DNA of 64,000 nt. Source: Arsukibacterium ikkense (lineage in GTDB: Bacteria > Pseudomonadota > Gammaproteobacteria > Enterobacterales > Alteromonadaceae). The stretch covers positions 62,001-126,000 of the forward strand of contig NZ_LAHO01000001.1 of assembly GCF_000987775.1 (NCBI RefSeq), read 5' to 3'. The notes under the pieces are model-generated. The model saw only the letters and a program-made list of their open reading frames with translations. It ran no database searches and had not been told where the DNA came from. Each line of letters begins with the position of its first letter. Position 1 is the stretch's first letter. Below are positions 17,920 through 25,947 of this stretch, in pieces. The translations under genes and the position numbers were made by a program.

Positions 17920-19440
17920 ATGTCTGACCAACAGCAACCACAAGACGAAATTCAGGATGTAAACAAACTGATTGCTGAGCGAAAACACAAGCTTGCCGGT
18001 CTGCGTGCCGCTGGCTTTATGTTTCCGAATGATTTTCGCCGTGACAGCATCTCCAGCGAAGTGTTGGCTAAGTACGATCAGCTGACGAAAGAACAGCTGG
18101 AAGAGCAAAAGATTACCGTCAGCCTCGGCGGCCGCATTATGACCCGGCGCATTATGGGGAAGGCCAGCTTTACTACTATTGCCGATATGGGTGGAAAAAT
18201 TCAGCTGTATGTGGCGCGCGACAGCCTGCCAGAAGGCGTATACAACGACCAGTTTAAAAAGTGGGACTTAGGCGATATTATTGGCGCCACCGGCCATTTA
18301 TTTAAAACCCAGACCGGTGAGCTGACTGTCTGGCTCAGCGACATTCGCCTGTTAACTAAAGCGCTCAGGCCACTGCCGGATAAATTCCACGGCTTAACCG
18401 ATAACGAAGCCCGTTACCGCCAGCGGTACCTGGATTTACTCTCTAACGAGCAGTCGCGTAAGACCTTTTTGGTGCGCAGCAAGACTGTGGCCTATATCCG
18501 GCGCTTTTTTAACGATCATGGCTTTTTAGAAGTGGAAACGCCAATGCTGCAGGCTATTCCGGGCGGTGCCTCGGCCAAACCATTTGAAACCCACCATAAT
18601 GCGCTGGATATGCAGATGTTTTTGCGGATTGCCCCTGAGCTGTATTTAAAGCGCTTAGTGGTCGGTGGTTTTGAAAAGGTGTTTGAGCTGAACCGTAACT
18701 TCCGTAACGAAGGGGTATCCACCCGGCATAACCCGGAATTTACCATGCTGGAGTTTTACTGGGCCTATGCCGATTACAATGACTTAATGGACTTAACGGA
18801 GACGTTATTCCGCGGTCTGGCGCTGGATGTACTGGGTAGCACTGAAGTGCCTTATCAGGGCGAAGTGTTCGACTTTGGTAAGCCGTTTGCCCGCATGTCA
18901 GTGACCGACTCTATTTTGCACTACAACCCGAGCGTGACCAAGGAGCAACTGGCCACGCGTGAAGCGGTGGCAGAGCTGGCGAAGAGTCTGGGTATTGAAG
19001 TCAAAGCCAACTATGGCCACGGCCGTATCTTAATGGAAGTGTTTGACGAGCTGGTTGAAACTAAGTTGCGTCACCCGACTTTTATTACCGAGTACCCGGC
19101 GGAAGTGTCACCACTGGCGCGGCGTAACGATCATAACCCGGAAATTACCGATCGCTTTGAATTCTTTATCGGCGGCCGTGAGCTGGGCAATGGTTTTAGC
19201 GAGTTAAATGACGCTGAAGATCAGGCCGAGCGCTTTCGCGAGCAGGTAGCGCAAAAAGATGCCGGTGATGATGAAGCGATGTTTTACGACGAAGACTTTG
19301 TTACCGCGCTGGAGCACGGCTTACCGCCAACGGCCGGCCAGGGCATTGGTATCGACCGGCTGGTGATGCTGCTGGCCGATGCTGCCTCTATCCGCGATGT
19401 GATTCTGTTCCCGCATATGCGTATACAGCACGACAAGTAA
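17920..19440 (+). CDS. lysS: Lysyl-tRNA synthetase, class II
   Basis: It charges tRNA(Lys) with lysine. An N-terminal OB-fold anticodon-binding domain (about 60-150) precedes the class II catalytic core: motif 2 in [21 protein letters not shown] and motif 3 [20 protein letters not shown] near the C-terminus. Length of 506 matches E. coli LysS (505). AGGAA lies ten bases before the ATG. It is 39 bp downstream of prfB, so the two are probably one transcript ending at the strong terminator just beyond. Confidence 0.96.
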   Translation: MSDQQQPQDEIQDVNKLIAERKHKLAGLRAAGFMFPNDFRRDSISSEVLAKYDQLTKEQLEEQKITVSLGGRIMTRRIMGKASFTTIADMGGKIQLYVARDSLPEGVYNDQFKKWDLGDIIGATGHLFKTQTGELTVWLSDIRLLTKALRPLPDKFHGLTDNEARYRQRYLDLLSNEQSRKTFLVRSKTVAYIRRFFNDHGFLEVETPMLQAIPGGASAKPFETHHNALDMQMFLRIAPELYLKRLVVGGFEKVFELNRNFRNEGVSTRHNPEFTMLEFYWAYADYNDLMDLTETLFRGLALDVLGSTEVPYQGEVFDFGKPFARMSVTDSILHYNPSVTKEQLATREAVAELAKSLGIEVKANYGHGRILMEVFDELVETKLRHPTFITEYPAEVSPLARRNDHNPEITDRFEFFIGGRELGNGFSELNDAEDQAERFREQVAQKDAGDDEAMFYDEDFVTALEHGLPPTAGQGIGIDRLVMLLADAASIRDVILFPHMRIQHDK

Positions 19441-19456
19441 GCTGCTGCGGCTGTTG

Positions 19457-19485
19457 CAAAAGCCAGACTTCGGTCTGGCTTTTTG
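19457..19485 (+). terminator. Intrinsic terminator after lysS
   Basis: AGCCAGAC (19461-19468), a TTCG tetraloop and GTCTGGCT (19473-19480) form a perfect 8 bp stem flanked by A's and followed by TTTT. Confidence 0.92.
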
Positions 19486-19626
19486 CTACGGGCAAGTAAG
19501 GATTACTGTCAGCCGGTAACTTCTACATTATTTTTACACTATACTTGTTATGTTGAAGTGTTTGATAGCGGTCGCTTTAATATTAAATATCTGATTTATA
19601 TCTAATTATGCTTTTATCCTGTAATC

Positions 19627-19642
19627 TGGCATATGCTTTGCA
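19627..19642 (+). promoter_or_regulatory. Sigma-54 (-24/-12) promoter of the yqjD-like operon
   Basis: TGGCATATGCTTTGCA matches the sigma-54 consensus TGGCAYRNNNNTTGCW at every defined position. Transcription would begin about 12 bases after the GC, leaving a leader of about 70 bases before the ATG. A sigma-54 activator gene lies 1.5 kb downstream. Confidence 0.75.
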
Positions 19643-19721
19643 TTTTAATTTGGCAACAACTATTCAGCCTTGCCGTGTAACAAAGCGGCCTGGCCTTCGT
19701 TCAACAAGCAGGAGGTTTATA

Positions 19722-20045
19722 ATGGCAACAACTCACGCTAGTACCAATGATGGTAATTCAACCGCTAATCCGTTAACCAACTCGCCAGTGACGGAAAGAG
19801 CGTCAGAAGCGGCGCATCATGCGGTTGACGCAATGGCTGAAAAAGCAGCAACGGCCGAAGATACCATCCGCCGCACAGCTGCCAGTTCGAAAGAAACCAT
19901 CGATCAGAAGCAGGAAGAGCTGAAATTGCAAATGCAGAGCACTTATGAGCGGGGCAAGCAGTTTACCAAAGAAAACCCGGTGGTTGCTGCAGGTATCGCA
20001 TTCGCAGCAGGTATGTTGGTTAGCGCGCTGCTACGCCGCAGTTAA
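19722..20045 (+). CDS. yqjD: DUF883/ElaB-YqjD-like membrane-anchored stress protein
   Basis: The 107-residue protein starts at the ATG behind a near-ideal GGAGG (19711-19715); the frame is open further upstream, but that part overlaps the promoter and has no RBS. The N-terminal two thirds are hydrophilic helix rich in Ala, Glu, Thr and Gln (coiled-coil like). The C-terminus VVAAGIAFAAGMLVSALLRRS is a Gly/Ala transmembrane segment ending in basic residues, the DUF883 hallmark. E. coli YqjD and ElaB are stationary-phase inner-membrane proteins that bind ribosomes. The yqjE- and yqjK-like genes follow immediately, as in E. coli yqjDEK. Confidence 0.8.
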   Translation: MATTHASTNDGNSTANPLTNSPVTERASEAAHHAVDAMAEKAATAEDTIRRTAASSKETIDQKQEELKLQMQSTYERGKQFTKENPVVAAGIAFAAGMLVSALLRRS

Positions 20046-20047
20046 CG

Positions 20048-20521
20048 ATGGCTGAATCTCGGGATACTGAGCCGCAGCCAGCGAGCAACGAACCATTGCC
20101 GGAAAAAGTGATGGCTCAGCTTACTGAGATAGCGGCTTTATTAAGCCTGACAGCAGAGCGGTACCAGCAACAAGCCCAACTTACCCGGCAAACGGCCCAG
20201 GCCGAAATGGCTTTGTCTCGGCGCAGCTTAATTATCGCCGCAGCGTTGTTGGTCGCGTTAGGTGCCGGCGTGGTTATGCTGTGGGGAATGCTGCTGGTAT
20301 TTGCCGGCTATTTGTTATTGCAGACCCTTGGCTCGGTGCCCGTTACCGTGGCTATCTTGTTTGGACTGCAGTTGGCGGCATTATACTGGTGCTGGCGCAA
20401 TATCCGCTATTTGTTAAAACAAGTTGGTTTTAGCCATACGTTGGCACAAGTAAAAGCGTTGTTCAGGTTCACTCCTGAGCCTGCAGGAGAAGAGCATGCT
20501 AATCGATCTGCTGATCAGTAA
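20048..20521 (+). CDS. yqjE: YqjE-like inner-membrane protein (phage holin 3_6/DUF1469 type)
   Basis: 157 residues: a hydrophilic helical N-terminus (to about 65) and two long hydrophobic segments (about 70-92 and 98-117) separated by a short turn, then a basic cytosolic tail. This is the topology of YqjE/DUF1469 proteins. The start lies two bases after the yqjD stop with little SD of its own, so translation is probably coupled. Its end overlaps the next gene by 26 bases. No enzymatic function is known; a membrane-stress role is inferred from the operon. Confidence 0.7.
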   Translation: MAESRDTEPQPASNEPLPEKVMAQLTEIAALLSLTAERYQQQAQLTRQTAQAEMALSRRSLIIAAALLVALGAGVVMLWGMLLVFAGYLLLQTLGSVPVTVAILFGLQLAALYWCWRNIRYLLKQVGFSHTLAQVKALFRFTPEPAGEEHANRSADQ

Positions 20522-20747
20522 ACATCAACTTAAATTGCAGCAATGCACTGCTCAGTATCAGCAGCAGCAACAGTTGCGACTGACCTATCTGTGGTTACTG
20601 GGGCAGCGTGCTAAGCAATTTTTGGGTAGCACGCCTGGCCTGACATTAAGTTTTATGGCCGGTATCTTAATGCAAAGGCGCCATAGTCAGCTGGTGAAAA
20701 CAGCACGGCGTCTTGGCGGTTTGCATTGGCTGCGCCACATACTGTAA
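20496..20747 (+). CDS. YqjK-like small protein
   Basis: The 83-residue protein is Gln/Leu-rich with a basic N-terminal half (LISKHQLKLQQC, YQQQQQLRLTYL) and a modest hydrophobic stretch near TPGLTLSFMAGILM. Size, composition and position after a YqjE-like gene match YqjK. AGGAGAAG upstream of the ATG supports the start, inside the end of yqjE. Function unknown. Confidence 0.6.
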   Translation: MLIDLLISKHQLKLQQCTAQYQQQQQLRLTYLWLLGQRAKQFLGSTPGLTLSFMAGILMQRRHSQLVKTARRLGGLHWLRHIL

Positions 20748-20794
20748 CGAGTGAATATTTAAACCAAGTGCATACCATGCACTAAGGAGCAAAA

Positions 20795-20971
20795 ATGTTA
20801 GGATGGGCATTAACCTTTTTAGTTATCGCATTAATTGCGGCTGTACTGGGCTTTGGTGGTATTGCCGGTGCTGCTGCAGGTATCGCAAAAATTATTTTCT
20901 TTGTTTTTATTGTGCTGTTGGTGATTTCATTGCTGGCAGGGGCCTTAAGAGGTAAATCGCCAAGGCTGTAG
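20795..20971 (+). CDS. DUF1328 (YtjA-type) small membrane protein
   Basis: This 58-residue hydrophobic protein, [20 protein letters not shown] onward, with the Gly/Ala-rich [12 protein letters not shown] turn and a second hydrophobic segment, is clearly DUF1328/YtjA-like. AAGGAG precedes the ATG. It follows the yqjK-like gene by 47 bp and precedes a terminator, so it probably ends the operon. Function of the family is not established. Confidence 0.85.
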   Translation: MLGWALTFLVIALIAAVLGFGGIAGAAAGIAKIIFFVFIVLLVISLLAGALRGKSPRL

Positions 20972-21004
20972 CCGCCTTGTCTGCTGAGTTGCCTGGCTGA
21001 ACAG

Positions 21005-21044
21005 ATTGCCGGCTCTGCATTAATCGCAGCAGCCGGCAATTTTA
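21005..21044 (+). terminator. Intrinsic terminator of the yqjDEK/DUF1328 operon
   Basis: ATTGCCGGCT (21005-21014) pairs perfectly with AGCCGGCAAT (21031-21040), with an inner CTGC/GCAG stem, followed by TTTT. It lies between convergent genes. Confidence 0.85.
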
Positions 21045-21092
21045 TATGGGGAGCGATATAAACAGTGTGGCTGCGTCACCAGCAGCTCTGAG

Positions 21093-22439
21093 TTAATTAT
21101 CCAGCTGGTATTTTTCCAATTTGTTGTACAAGGTTTTTACACTCACTCCCAGCTGTTGTGCCGTATCGGTTTTGTTACCACCATTTTTGGCTAAGGTACT
21201 TAAAATAGCTGCTTTTTCCAGTTCGTCTAATCTGACACCTGTTGGCACGGCATCACACAATCCGTCAGATTCTGCGCAGTTTAACGGTTCATCCAGCAAC
21301 AAATGATCAGGTTCAATAATAGCGTCGGCCAATATGTAGGCCCGCTCTACCGCATGTTTTAATTCCCGGACATTGCCGGGCCAGCCATGATTAGCAATTA
21401 ACGCTTCGGCATCAGCAGAAAACTTTTTGGTTTGCTGCTCCTGCACATTGCGATAGGCCAGAAAATGTTGCGCCAGGCCGACGATATCCTCTGCGCGTTG
21501 ACGCAGTGGCGGCACGCAAATGGGGAACTGGGCCAGGCGGAAGTATAAGTCTTCTCTTAGTGCATCCTCAGCAATAGCCTGCATTGGGTCACGGTTAGTT
21601 GCTGCGGCAATCCTTACGTTAGCGGTTAAGGTTTTCTCACTGCCTACCGGCCGAAACTCGCCATTTTCCAGCACTCGTAGTAGTTTCACCTGTTGCTCAA
21701 TGGGCATTTCAGTAATTTCATCCAAAAACAGGGTGCCGCCTTCAGCTTGAGAAAATACCCCCTGATGATCACGATGCGCACCGGTAAAGGACCCTTTGAT
21801 ATGGCCAAATAACTCACTGTCGATAAGCTCGGGGCTGAGTGCGCCACAGTTAATTGCCACAAAAGGCTGATTGGCCCGTAAACTGGCCAGATGCAAGGTA
21901 TTGGCAATCAACTCTTTGCCGGCACCACTTTCACCAATGATTAACACATTAGCTTCGGTAACCGCAACTTTGCGGATCGTCCGGTACAGTTTTAGCATGG
22001 GTTTGGATGAGCCAACCAGTAAACCAAATTGGTCTAATTCACTGGAGGTGGCTTTTACCTGCTTGCGCTCGGTGCTGAGCTGCTGATAAAAATCTTGCAA
22101 GGTATCTATCACTGAACCTAAATCCAGTGGTGCCCGGAAATGATAACCGGCGCCGCGGCGCATTAGTTTATCCAGAAGCTCATTGGGTGTGCCGCTGCTG
22201 ATAAAAATAAAATCAATTTCCGTTAATACTTTGCTGACTAGCAAACGCTGATAATCATCATTGTCGCTTTCATCTGACTCAATAAAGGCCAGATCGCACT
22301 CTTGCTGTTGCAGTTGCTCTGACCAGGCTGAACTATCGCTGCTTTTAACAATGATAAATTGTCTGACGACAGGTGACTGCAGTAGTTTTTCAGCCAGCTC
22401 TGGATCACGCATGTGAATAAATAGCCTGGGCTTGCTCAT
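21093..22439 (-). CDS. Sigma-54-dependent activator with degenerate receiver domain
   Basis: 448 residues from the ATG behind AGGAG; an upstream in-frame ATG adds 18 residues without an RBS. Residues 1-120 resemble a receiver fold, but the acidic pair is absent, the beta-3 acceptor position reads FIESDE (E54), and the conserved Lys is replaced in YHFRAP, so phosphorylation is unlikely. The AAA+ domain has Walker A GESGAGKE (169-176), the sigma-54 contact loop GSFTGA (216-221) and Walker B GGTLFLDE. A Fis-type HTH (TDTAQQLGVSVKTLYNKL) closes the protein. It is convergent with the yqjDEK operon and divergent from the next genes, and probably activates the nearby -24/-12 promoters. It is not NtrC, GlrR or PspF by N-terminus. 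Confidence 0.85.
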   Translation of the reverse strand: MSKPRLFIHMRDPELAEKLLQSPVVRQFIIVKSSDSSAWSEQLQQQECDLAFIESDESDNDDYQRLLVSKVLTEIDFIFISSGTPNELLDKLMRRGAGYHFRAPLDLGSVIDTLQDFYQQLSTERKQVKATSSELDQFGLLVGSSKPMLKLYRTIRKVAVTEANVLIIGESGAGKELIANTLHLASLRANQPFVAINCGALSPELIDSELFGHIKGSFTGAHRDHQGVFSQAEGGTLFLDEITEMPIEQQVKLLRVLENGEFRPVGSEKTLTANVRIAAATNRDPMQAIAEDALREDLYFRLAQFPICVPPLRQRAEDIVGLAQHFLAYRNVQEQQTKKFSADAEALIANHGWPGNVRELKHAVERAYILADAIIEPDHLLLDEPLNCAESDGLCDAVPTGVRLDELEKAAILSTLAKNGGNKTDTAQQLGVSVKTLYNKLEKYQLDN

Positions 22440-22500
22440 GGCGTCACTCCTGTAATGGTGCCCTACTCTAATCCAGCAATGTAAATTTAACAACGGTCGT

Positions 22501-22515
22501 CAGTAAAATTTACTG
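22501..22515. promoter_or_regulatory. Palindrome, possible activator site
   Basis: CAGTAAA-A-TTTACTG is a perfect 7 bp inverted repeat about 60 bp above a sigma-54-like motif and just upstream of the activator gene, the usual position for an upstream activating or autoregulatory site. No second copy was found near the other candidate promoters. Confidence 0.4.
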
Positions 22516-22575
22516 AAATGGCCTGTCCGGTTGAACATTAAATAAAATTTCCATTATAAATCATGAGTTTAAACT

Positions 22576-22591
22576 TGGTACATGAATTGAA
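22576..22591 (+). promoter_or_regulatory. Weak sigma-54-like motif
   Basis: TGGTACATGAATTGAA agrees with TGGCAYRNNNNTTGCW at all but two defined positions (T for C at the -24 block, A for C in the -12 GC). Losing the -12 C is a serious defect, so this is tentative. It lies 40 bp before the next gene. Confidence 0.35.
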
Positions 22592-22630
22592 TATGAATTA
22601 ACGGGGAGTGATGTTTAAGGAGGCAGTAAC

Positions 22631-23086
22631 ATGTTGGCATATAACCCAAAATCAGTAACTGACCACGCAGCTGACCAGGCTATGCTTAGCCAGGTTGCAG
22701 CCCTGAGCCAGCACGCCAGGTTGTTTTATTCGCAAGCGGCCAGCTGCATGGCCGATAACAATATTCGTCGTCATCTTACCGCGTTGGTGATGTTGCATCA
22801 GCAAGCTGAGCAGTTAGTCAGTGGCAAACCAGACAAGCAGACGCACAACGTTGAGCACAGCATTATCTGCCAGTGGTACCAGCATCATCATGCTGGCTGT
22901 AATGCTGACAATATCAGTTGGCTGGCCGAGCTACCGGCGCAACTGCGCCGGCAATTGGCGCTGTTTAAGCGCTACAGTCGGGAACTGACAAGGCCCGCAA
23001 ATGCGAAAGCCATGGCAAACCTGGCTGCCGGCTTGCAAATGCTGACTGATCAACTACAGCCGCTGCTGACAGCGGATAACCTATGA
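22631..23086 (+). CDS. Unrecognised helical protein (possible four-helix bundle, PA2169/DUF2383-like)
   Basis: 151 residues, no signal peptide or membrane segment, strongly helical and His/Gln/Leu-rich, including HQQAEQLV and YQHHHAGC. The helix spacing suggests a ferritin-like or DUF2383 four-helix bundle, but I cannot confirm this by eye. AAGGAGG is well placed before the ATG. It stands between the sigma-54 activator and the BON protein and probably belongs to the same stress block. The clustered histidines could bind metal. Confidence 0.6.
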   Translation: MLAYNPKSVTDHAADQAMLSQVAALSQHARLFYSQAASCMADNNIRRHLTALVMLHQQAEQLVSGKPDKQTHNVEHSIICQWYQHHHAGCNADNISWLAELPAQLRRQLALFKRYSRELTRPANAKAMANLAAGLQMLTDQLQPLLTADNL

Positions 23087-23193
23087 AATATTTACCGGTA
23101 GCCCGGTTAAAAGTACAAACAAATAATTAACACTAAATGAATGGCAATATTACGTTTGTTGATAAAACAAAGGGTTAGAAATTATTTCAATGT

Positions 23194-23209
23194 TGGCATC
23201 ATACTGGCA
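23194..23209 (+). promoter_or_regulatory. Candidate sigma-54 promoter of the BON-protein gene
   Basis: TGGCATCATACTGGCA keeps the essential GG and GC dinucleotides with exactly ten bases between them. It deviates from consensus at the purine after TGGCAY and at one T of TTGC. It lies about 36 bp before the ATG. Confidence 0.45.
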
Positions 23210-23244
23210 AAGGGATAAGTGTCTCACAACAAAGGAGTGACTAT

Positions 23245-23805
23245 ATGAAACGTACAACTTTAGCGGTAATGATGACCTTAGCCTTAGCGGGTACTTCAGT
23301 TGCTGTTAGTGCCAATGACTGGAAAGACAGTGCCAAAGACGCATGGATTGATGGCAAAGCAGAAACCACCTTACTGTTAAACGGTAATTTAAACTCGTTT
23401 AAAATTAATACCGATGTGAAAGACGGTAAAGTAACCTTAACCGGTAAAGTATCCAGTGATGTTGACAAAGCACTGGCCGGTGAACTGATTGAAAACCTGG
23501 AAGGGGTAAAATCGGTAGACAATAAGCTTACCGTCGTGCCGAATGAGCGCAAAGGTGGCAAGAATCATGACAAAAACAGTAGCGGCTTAACGGATGCCAA
23601 AGTGGCTACCGTGGTTAAAACCCGCTTGTTGTTTGAGTCTGAAGTGAGTGGCACGGCCATTAATGTCGATGTGGAAAATGGTGTGGTAATGCTCAAAGGC
23701 GAAGTGGCTTCAGATTCTGAGAAAGATCTGGCTGGAGCTATCGCCAAGAAAACCAAAGATGTGAAGCGGGTTGATAACCAGCTGACAGTAGCCAGAAACT
23801 ACTGA
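23245..23805 (+). CDS. Periplasmic protein with two BON domains (OsmY-like)
   Basis: A signal peptide ending VSAN (about residue 24) is followed by two BON domains, about 38-105 and 115-185. Both carry the family pattern of a short helix, V-x-V-x-x-G-x-V-x-L-x-G and a closing V-x-x-V-D-N-x-L-T-V. OsmY-type BON proteins are induced by osmotic and envelope stress and are thought to bind phospholipid or protect envelope proteins. AAAGGAG precedes the ATG. The sigma-54-like motif upstream and the neighbouring activator suggest shared control with the yqjDEK-like operon. Confidence 0.88.
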   Translation: MKRTTLAVMMTLALAGTSVAVSANDWKDSAKDAWIDGKAETTLLLNGNLNSFKINTDVKDGKVTLTGKVSSDVDKALAGELIENLEGVKSVDNKLTVVPNERKGGKNHDKNSSGLTDAKVATVVKTRLLFESEVSGTAINVDVENGVVMLKGEVASDSEKDLAGAIAKKTKDVKRVDNQLTVARNY

Positions 23806-23856
23806 TAGCATCGAGGGTAATGGTGTAGCCAATGAAACAGGCTAAACATTATCAGG

Positions 23857-23884
23857 CCGGCCTGGCAACAGGCCGGTTTTTTTA
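23857..23884 (+). terminator. Intrinsic terminator after the BON gene
   Basis: CCGGCCTG, a GCAA tetraloop and CAGGCCGG form a perfect 8 bp stem followed by eight T's. Confidence 0.93.
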
Positions 23885-25072
23885 TGGTTGCGGCAAACTA
23901 TCTGGTTGCTGCAGCACCGGCCAGGGATCGCTGTGATCCGGATCCGTGACAAAGTGCCAGTCGGTCAGGCTGTGCAGAAAGGCCAGCACTGCTGCCCGTT
24001 CGCTGGGGCTTAAAGCAAACCCCTGCACAAACTGGCTTTTAATCGGATGCTGCCTGCCATCCCCGGCATATTCGCCCTTGTCGATAAACCGGCCGCCCGC
24101 GGCATAAAAATCTACTACCTGTTCCAGTGTGGCTATACTGCCATCATGCATATAGGGCGCGGTTAGCGCAATGTTACGCAAGGTCGGAGCCCGGAAGCGG
24201 CCGTCATCAGCCGGGTTCATGCTAATTTCGGCCAGGCCACGATCCTGTTGCGGGTAACCTGGGGTGGCGAGTTCAGGCCGGGCAGTAAAATACAAGCCGG
24301 TGTTGTGAAAGGGTCGTAAATCCAGTGGCTGACTGCTATGGCTGGTAGCCTGGGTAAAGTTAAAGCCGCCATGACAATGATGGCATTCCAGTCGCTCGGA
24401 AAAAAACAGGTTCATCCCTTCAAGCTGGACGTCGGTTAAAGCGGCGTCGTCTTGCTGGTAGGCATAGCGGTCAAAGTCAGACTGAAAGGACAGCAAACTG
24501 CGCACGAAGCTGGCCAGTGCCAGCACCACCTGCTGCATCTGCGGCTCAGGGCTGGCAAAGGCCTGTTGAAATAACTGCGGGTAGGGTGGCCGGGTTAATC
24601 GCTGCAGTATTTCTGCCTGGTTGCCATTCAGGCCAAGCTCAACCGGATCATCACTGAATAGCGGAATAAGCAGCTGTTGCTCAATCTCGGTCAGGCCGTC
24701 ATGCGCCCAGGTCAGGGTATTATTGTACGCCACGTTCACCAGGGCTAACGCATTGCGTCGGTGCTGCTGGCCGGTACTGCCAACTGACCGTGTTCGGGGC
24801 TCAGCAAAGGCAAATTGCTGCTGATGACAACTGGCGCAACTTTGGCTGCCATTGGCGGATAACTGGGTATCGTAGAACAGGTAACGGCCTAAGGTAACCT
24901 TAGCCTGGCTCATGGGGTTCTCGGGCGGTAGCCGTGGCAAGGGCATGCCCTCTGGTAAATGCCAGTGCCAATCAGCAGCGTTATCAGCAGGCGCCGGCTG
25001 GCGGCAGCTGACTAATAGTAAGCTGACTGACATCAGTACTAAGCACAGTGCAAGCTGCTTAACGATATTCAT
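23882..25072 (-). CDS. mbnH: MbnH-type di-heme (MauG/CcpA family) lipoprotein
   Basis: A 396-residue di-heme protein with heme motifs CASCH (C79-H83) and CHHCH (C230-H234), of the cytochrome c peroxidase/MauG superfamily. The lipobox-like LLVSC ends at C23. Its start ATG overlaps the stop of the MbnP-like gene (ATGA), which excludes the longer start and implies translational coupling. In characterised pairs, MbnH oxidises a tryptophan of MbnP to kynurenine, creating a copper site. The same pairing is present here without any visible methanobactin precursor gene. The motif MHDGSIATLEQVVDFYAAGG is typical of the family. The symbol is used by family analogy. Confidence 0.82.
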   Translation of the reverse strand: MNIVKQLALCLVLMSVSLLLVSCRQPAPADNAADWHWHLPEGMPLPRLPPENPMSQAKVTLGRYLFYDTQLSANGSQSCASCHQQQFAFAEPRTRSVGSTGQQHRRNALALVNVAYNNTLTWAHDGLTEIEQQLLIPLFSDDPVELGLNGNQAEILQRLTRPPYPQLFQQAFASPEPQMQQVVLALASFVRSLLSFQSDFDRYAYQQDDAALTDVQLEGMNLFFSERLECHHCHGGFNFTQATSHSSQPLDLRPFHNTGLYFTARPELATPGYPQQDRGLAEISMNPADDGRFRAPTLRNIALTAPYMHDGSIATLEQVVDFYAAGGRFIDKGEYAGDGRQHPIKSQFVQGFALSPSERAAVLAFLHSLTDWHFVTDPDHSDPWPVLQQPDSLPQP

Positions 25073-25821
25073 GGCAGCACAGACCATAGCTGAGGCTGAT
25101 TAACATTGTGCAGTAACCGCTGGCAGCTTTGTTGCTGGCGGTCCGACATACAGCTGCTGTGCCGGTTTATCTCAACCTCATTCAATAACGCGGCCAGATC
25201 CAGCGTCAGTTGTTGGCCTGGCAGGTAATCTAAGGTAATAACAACTGTATTGGCGGCCTGACAGGGAGAAGTGGGCGGGCGCAGCACGCTGGCCGACTGA
25301 CAGCCGGTAGAGCCCAGATGAAACGCCCAGCCGTGGTCAGGCCCTTGCATGTCCAGCCGTAAAAACTTATAGCCCAGTTGCCAGCTCCAGAACAGTTCAC
25401 TGTGATTAAGCGGCGTATTGGCGCTAAGCGGGTTTTGATGATTCAACGCAAAAGGCAGGCCAAGGGTAAAGCTTAGCTTGCCGGCCGTTACTGGTTGGCT
25501 GAACGCCAGTTGCCAGTTGCTGTTGCCCTGACAATCGGTGCCAAGCAGCGCCAGCCGCGGTTGCTGCCAGGTGCTGCTGGCTAACAACAAAGGCTGTTGG
25601 TTGAGGCTGAAATCGCTCAGATAAAAACGCAGGTTTTGCAGCTGCCACTGCTGCTGGTTGATAAAGAGCGGCTGCTGGCAATCCAGCTGCTGGCTATGCC
25701 ACTGCGCCTGCACTGGCAACTGGCTAGCCGGCGCTGAGCTTGCTACTGGCTGGCAGCCGCCAAGCCAGCCTGCAGCAACGGCAAGCACTGTAGTGGTACA
25801 AATTGCAGGTATAAATTTCAT
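25069..25821 (-). CDS. mbnP: MbnP family protein (four-Cys metallo-pair partner)
   Basis: 250 residues with a lipobox-like LGGC (C23). Paired cysteines C48/C97, C174/C187 and C224/C233 and the block SELFWSWQLGYKFLRLD (W145, W147) mark the MbnP family; a Trp of this type is the one modified to kynurenine in studied members. It should sit in the periplasm and bind copper, though here that is inference. It is the first gene of a two-gene operon with mbnH and is divergent from the next surface protein across 126 bp. Confidence 0.82.
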   Translation of the reverse strand: MKFIPAICTTTVLAVAAGWLGGCQPVASSAPASQLPVQAQWHSQQLDCQQPLFINQQQWQLQNLRFYLSDFSLNQQPLLLASSTWQQPRLALLGTDCQGNSNWQLAFSQPVTAGKLSFTLGLPFALNHQNPLSANTPLNHSELFWSWQLGYKFLRLDMQGPDHGWAFHLGSTGCQSASVLRPPTSPCQAANTVVITLDYLPGQQLTLDLAALLNEVEINRHSSCMSDRQQQSCQRLLHNVNQPQLWSVLP

Positions 25822-25947
25822 AAGCTGGTTGTATTTAGTAAAGCTGCGGTTAACAATACTCTAAAGCTAAGTGAAAATCGAGTAAGGTGGCAGTGGTCAG
25901 GCGCTACGCCAGCGAGCTGACACCATCAAATATGGGCAATAGTTGAT

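Noticed and set aside
19608-19721. N-terminal extension of the yqjD-like gene
   Set aside because: It overlaps the sigma-54 promoter and lacks an RBS, whereas the ATG at 19722 follows GGAGG.
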